From contig NZ_JAKRRW010000035.1 of NCBI RefSeq assembly GCF_026191635.1, forward strand, positions 1 through 34,069: a DNA stretch of 34,069 nucleotides, read 5' to 3'. Shown here one piece after another: positions 30,799 through 34,069 of the stretch. The notes under the pieces were generated by a model. The model was not told the DNA's origin and searched no databases. It saw nothing but the letters and a program-made list of their open reading frames with translations. The translations under genes and the position numbers were made by a program. Position 1 is the stretch's first letter, and every line of letters starts with the position of its first letter. The stretch is from Photobacterium obscurum. Its GTDB lineage: Bacteria > Pseudomonadota > Gammaproteobacteria > Enterobacterales > Vibrionaceae.

Positions 30799-32104
30799 CT
30801 GGAGGATCCCCACAAAATTTATGCATGATAACTGCTCCTCGCCATCATAATTAACTCTTGTTGTGCCCAACGTAATGTTGAATCTGTAATGTGATATTCT
30901 AGCCGTCGAAAGACTTCTTTTCCGAGCCTGACGAACGATAATACACGTCGCTTTTTTATAGTATTAGCCTGGAAGTGGCGGTGCCAACCGGCATGTTCGG
31001 CAGCAATGCCGAACCACCAATAGACCATGAAAGAGAGAAGGCCGATCAGCAACAGGATATCCAGACGCTTAGGATCGTTTGTTCGACTTTGACGGAGACC
31101 AAAGCCGTATTGAGGGCTTTTTAGATCCCGGAAAGTCTCTTCAATTTGCATACGCTTTTCATAGAGGCGGATGATACAGCGGGAGGAGAAGATGTCGGTT
31201 GGGATGTTGGTGGCGAGTAGCCAAGGTTCTTTTGCTGATTTTCTATGAACGGCTTGTGCAGTGAAGTGCTCTCGGCCTCTGGGTCTGTCTTTTCGTTTTT
31301 TAACCGTTTGTTTCTTGAAGAGGTGCAGGGTGGCAGAGTAATGGTTTTCGTTTTGCCAATTGGGTCAATCCAATGTACTTGGGTTTATTATTTGCCTTTT
31401 TAAACAGTTGCTTAATGTGATGCCACTGTTTGTTATAAAAGGCATTTACATCTCCGCGAACGCGTCCTAGATAGCACCAACCCATAGTCTCTACCTGCCG
31501 AAACCAGGTGTTCCGGAAACCAGCATCAGTGACAATAATGGGTATGACATGCGAGGGTAAATGGCTTTAAAGTTATCAAGAAATGTTTGGTGACTGCGGG
31601 GAGAGTTGTACTGTTTAAAGGTAAAGGATTGCTCGAAAAGGGTAACGGAACGACCGTCTACAGCGATGGATGCCCTGAGTACCATGAGTCGCTTATATTC
31701 CCGGATATCGGCCCAGTCGACGAGGACGATCGGCTGAGGGTTAACCGAGCATATTTGGTGACAGTGCCAGCGGTAAATATCTAGCCTGTCTCGGTGTAGA
31801 TGACAATTACCTAATAAACTATCAACCCGCTTTATACAGTGTTTGGCTTTTGCTTTAGAAGGAAGGGCTCTGTCAAGCAAGGTTAGGGTCAGCGTATCGT
31901 TATTTAGCAGAGCTTTCACCGAATCCATGAGTGAGTTGAGTCGCTTTTTGTGAATGCTAGGGCATTGTTCTCCAAGGGAGTCGTGTAGTATTTGAATATC
32001 ACGCATCTTGTTTTCTTTTGTTTTTGTGGTGAATTCATTAGATCAGAAGGCAAGGTGCGTGTCTACTTATTGAACAGTAAAGGAATTTTGTGGGGATTCC
32101 TGAG
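30799..32104 (-). mobile_element. IS4-family element of the IS10 type
   Basis: About 1306 bp, close to the 1329 bp of IS10. The outer inverted repeats are CTGGAGGATCCCCACAAAAT at the left and the complement of CTCAGGAATCCCCACAAAAT at the right, which resemble the IS10 ends CTGATGAATCCCC. One transposase gene on the minus strand fills it. The 9-bp flanks, TTGCAGACG (left) and TGTTAGGCG (right), are not identical as a target duplication would be, but both end at the attC crossover G. Confidence 0.88.
30819..32006 (-). pseudogene. IS10-like transposase with two compensating frameshifts
   Basis: The protein begins MRDIQILHDSLGEQCPSIHK and tracks IS10 transposase throughout. The first catalytic Asp is in IVLVDWAD (residue 97). 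Near 31560 one base is missing, and the reading passes to another frame: VTDAGFRNTWFRQVETMGWC, with the second Asp. Near 31350 a second shift restores the first frame, running SAKEPWLLATNIPTDIFSSR then YEKRMQIEETFRDLK, which holds the catalytic Glu in an intact Y-2-R-3-E-6-K signature. All three DDE residues therefore survive, but not in a single frame. The gene ends MMARSSYHA at 30819. Two opposite shifts argue for decay rather than programmed frameshifting, or for sequencing error. Confidence 0.9.
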
Positions 32105-32119
32105 TGTTAGGCGTTAGCT
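32105..32119 (+). repeat. Right-hand remnant of an IS-interrupted attC site
   Basis: TGTTAGGCGTTAGCT directly follows the IS and contains the attC end TTAGGC and crossover box GTTAGCT (32113-32119). It is the left boundary of cassette C, whose R'' box AGCTAAC at 33463 is the perfect complement. Confidence 0.8.
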
Positions 32120-32145
32120 CACAAATTTAATATTAAGGAGTATGT

Positions 32146-33468
32146 ATGAGAGCAACAAGAATAATATATTTTGTTATTGCAACTCTTGTTGCGTTATCTG
32201 CGGCATTTGCAATTTGGGTTTACTATATAAAAGAAGGAAAGGATTTACTTAATTTCACTATATCAATTGTTGGTTTCTGTATAGCTGTATTAGCTCTTTT
32301 TATTGCAGTAAGAACTTATACATCAATAGATAGTGTTAATAATATTAGTAAAATGGATGGAAATATTCTAGATAATGAAAACTATGTAACATCAGTGCCA
32401 GAGTTAGTTAGACGTTTTCAGTGCAAAGATGAAAAAACTCTAGAGAAAGAGTTATTTAAATCCATTGAGTATAAACTAAGGAAAGAGTCTGACACGGCAG
32501 TGTTATTTGCCGATACCCTACAGTATATGGTTGATCTGATAGTCTTCTTTCCAGCTGTTTTTAACGCCAGTGATATTGATAAGAATGAATATAGAGAGCG
32601 TATGAACTCTATTTTATCAGAGGTGGAGCGTCGTCGTGGAATTTTGCAATCAATTAGTAAGGGTAACTCAATACAGATTACAGAAACAATAAAATTGTTT
32701 AAAGCAGTAATCTCTTATCAAAGCTTCGTGGCAGATAGAAACTTTAATATTCATGCAGATTTACTACATGTCAGAGGCCCAATTCTTCGTAATCCAGTAA
32801 CTAAAACAATATATTATAATTACCTTGGTCTATATTATAATAAAAAAGCAATGTATGTGATTTCTAAATCTTTAGGTCTAAATGGCGTTGATGTTCTTTC
32901 TATCGAAGGTGTTAAAGCTTTACGTGATAAAATAGTATCAATACCACCATCCCATAAAGAAGATGCAATCATGTACTTTAAATCAGCATGTGTACAGTTC
33001 GAGCGAGCGCATTTATCATGTGGAGATGATATTATGTGGCCTGGATTCATTGATTATAACAAAGCTCGTACACTGTTTTTATTATCTTTATTGACTAATG
33101 AAGATAATCAATGGTTGAAGATTATGGATGATGCTATTGAGTCTAGAAGTCGATTAAATAGAATGATTGACGAAGTATTAACTATTCATAAAACAGAAAA
33201 ACCATACATTAATAATACACACTTGCATAATTTCTTTATGTATCAAGAAGAGTTGGCTCGTATGGTTAAATTGAACATTTTAATTGGTACAGCATCTTCA
33301 TACTCTGAAATTTGTTCACTTATAACCTATAAAGGTATGCACCTTAATGATAAGTCAACTGAAGAGCTTAAGATCCTATTCAAACCTATTTCTGGTTTTT
33401 CAGTTGTTGATAGATATCAAAATGAGTTAGCCTCATATTTAGGGGTTAACAAATCTACAGTGAGCTAA
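32146..33468 (+). CDS. Cassette C: two-TM protein with large helical cytosolic domain (440 aa)
   Basis: AAGGAG lies 7 bases before the ATG. Two helices at the N-terminus (about 7-27, IYFVIATLVALSAAFAIWVY, and 36-58, NFTISIVGFCIAVLALFIAV) form a hairpin, leaving ~380 residues on one side of the membrane, probably the cytosol. That part is helix-rich: YVTSVPELVRRFQCKDEKTL, IVFFPAVFNASDI, IKLFKAVISYQSFVADRNFN, EDAIMYFKSACVQFERAHLS, and a C-terminal DRYQNELASYLGVNKSTVS. There is no recognised catalytic motif. The 'two TM plus helical domain' plan resembles effectors and anchors in anti-phage systems, but this is only a resemblance. It is AT-rich and is the complete ORF of a cassette bounded at 32114-33561. 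Confidence 0.75.
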   Translation: MRATRIIYFVIATLVALSAAFAIWVYYIKEGKDLLNFTISIVGFCIAVLALFIAVRTYTSIDSVNNISKMDGNILDNENYVTSVPELVRRFQCKDEKTLEKELFKSIEYKLRKESDTAVLFADTLQYMVDLIVFFPAVFNASDIDKNEYRERMNSILSEVERRRGILQSISKGNSIQITETIKLFKAVISYQSFVADRNFNIHADLLHVRGPILRNPVTKTIYYNYLGLYYNKKAMYVISKSLGLNGVDVLSIEGVKALRDKIVSIPPSHKEDAIMYFKSACVQFERAHLSCGDDIMWPGFIDYNKARTLFLLSLLTNEDNQWLKIMDDAIESRSRLNRMIDEVLTIHKTEKPYINNTHLHNFFMYQEELARMVKLNILIGTASSYSEICSLITYKGMHLNDKSTEELKILFKPISGFSVVDRYQNELASYLGVNKSTVS

Positions 33469-33567
33469 CAAAAACATCAAGGTGACGCTTTACACTCGGC
33501 AGTTTTGGTTTGGAGTTCAGTAGACTTGGTGGGTTTGTCGTAGCGCACCTTATGTTTGGCGTTGGGA
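33463..33567 (+). repeat. attC site of cassette C
   Basis: R'' AGCTAAC (33463-33469) overlaps the cassette C stop codon and matches the cassette's left boundary exactly. L'' CAAGGTGACGCT pairs with L' AGCGCACCTT. CACTCGGCAGTTTTGGT is shared with the attC at 29473. R' is GTTGGGA at 33561-33567. Confidence 0.9.
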
Positions 33568-33582
33568 CTAGGAGATATAGCT

Positions 33583-34014
33583 TTGGACAAAACTACCATT
33601 CTTGAAAAATATAAGTCAGCTTTGCTACATGAGAATAAACGAGTTCCTTTTAGTTCTCGCTTAGAACACGCGCCCAATGCTGCGGGAATTTATGGTGTTT
33701 TTCTTGGTCATGAGCTCATTTATGTAGGTGAATCAGGGTGTGTTAAAAAGCGAATGAGAGATGTGGGCAGTACATACAATCATACCCTTAGGCGTTCTAT
33801 CGGAGCGGAAAACTTTCATGGACTACCAGATTACGTTCCAGCGACATCAAAAAGAAAATTTCCAGATCATATCGAAGCTCTACTTGATGAATACTTTTCG
33901 GGGCTAATGGTATCTTTCGTGGAAATAGACTTTGGACGAACTGAAACGGAAGAGTACTTGGTGGAGTTACTTAGTCCAAAGTACAACAAGAAGAAAAAAC
34001 GAAAATTCGCATAA
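33583..34014 (+). CDS. Cassette D: GIY-YIG nuclease-family protein (143 aa)
   Basis: TTG at 33583 with TAGGAG 8 bases upstream is the likely start; an in-frame TTG at 33556 lies inside the attC and has no site. The protein begins (M)DKTTILEKYKSALLHENKRV. The GIY-YIG fold is clear: GIYGVFLGHELIYVGES (GIY 35-37, YVG 47-49), the catalytic-type Arg in VKKRMRDV (R57), and the metal-binding Glu region TEEYLVELLSPKYNK with the E-x2-L-x5-P-x2-N pattern. The basic tail KKKKRKFA suits nucleic-acid binding. No extra DNA-binding domain is present, so the target is unknown. A free-standing GIY-YIG nuclease in a cassette could act on invading or cellular DNA. Confidence 0.85.
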   Translation: MDKTTILEKYKSALLHENKRVPFSSRLEHAPNAAGIYGVFLGHELIYVGESGCVKKRMRDVGSTYNHTLRRSIGAENFHGLPDYVPATSKRKFPDHIEALLDEYFSGLMVSFVEIDFGRTETEEYLVELLSPKYNKKKKRKFA

Positions 34015-34069
34015 CATATCACGTTGTTCAAGTGGGATTACAAAAAGCGGCCACACATGACCGCTTATT
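34009..34069 (+). repeat. Left part of a further attC site, with an internal hairpin
   Basis: GCATAAC (34009-34015) is an R''-like box overlapping the cassette D stop, followed by a VCR-like GTTGTTCAAGTGGGATTAC. It is followed by AAGCGGCCA / TGACCGCTT, a nine-base hairpin stem with one mismatch. The site runs off the window. GCATAAC does not complement GTTGGGA, the left boundary of cassette D. Confidence 0.55.

Noticed and set aside
29473..33567. CRISPR array suspected from the repeated motifs at about 29475, 30710 and 33465
   Set aside because: The repeats are ~100 bp, imperfect, each behind one ORF and bounded by GTTRRRY boxes, so they are attC sites, not CRISPR repeats with uniform spacers.
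33556..33582. Upstream TTG start for the GIY-YIG gene
   Set aside because: It lies inside the attC site and lacks a ribosome-binding site; the TTG at 33583 follows TAGGAG.

Overview
The window looks like a chromosomal segment of a Vibrionaceae-type gammaproteobacterium, perhaps Photobacterium or a close relative. The basis is the set of full-length core genes (tpm, purT, sbcB, the yohJ-yohK-cdd order, ygbA), the moderate AT richness and the superintegron-like attC sites. The genus is an inference; no rRNA or tRNA is present to fix it.

Left edge (1-3352): an accessory scar. A frameshifted small tyrosine recombinase is cut near its natural end by an IS3-family remnant. An intact VOC protein follows. 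Then comes a dkgB-like aldo/keto reductase that is cut mid-gene and joined directly to the interior of an attC site. One cassette of unknown function with a VCR-like attC and a GNAT gene right behind that attC follow.

Middle (3394-27648): mostly ordinary chromosome. It holds small unknown proteins, the acetyltransferase ElaA, a LysR regulator divergent from a YdhR-type monooxygenase and a small membrane protein, a methyltransferase, a tRNA-binding-domain protein, VOC and GNAT enzymes, two tandem POT-family transporters duplicated together with their leader and terminator, a pentaheme cytochrome c, a lipoprotein, YgbA, Tpm, PurT under a near-perfect PurR box, a small outer-membrane-type protein, an orphan TAXI binding protein, an EamA exporter, Cdd under a perfect CRP-type palindrome, YohK/YohJ, a ToxR-like membrane-anchored regulator with no periplasmic domain, and SbcB. 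A dispersed palindromic repeat family with ATACCAATC ends lies between several of these genes.

Right edge (27958-34069): a decayed phage-type integrase, then a run of integron cassettes with no integrase gene in view. Cassette boundaries can be read from the complementarity of each cassette's first bases (G^TTRRRY) with the R'' box at its own 3' end. The cassettes carry a DUF4145-like zinc-ribbon protein, a Cys/His-rich (HNH-like) protein, a two-TM protein with a large helical cytosolic domain, and a GIY-YIG nuclease. An IS10-like IS4-family element sits exactly at an attC crossover point; its flanking 9-mers differ, although each ends at the equivalent attC base.

The most promising material for new biology is the set of cassette proteins, which are candidate anti-phage or DNA-processing genes, and the apparent attC targeting by the IS10-like element. 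The tandem transporters lacking the canonical POT proton-coupling motif are a second point of interest.
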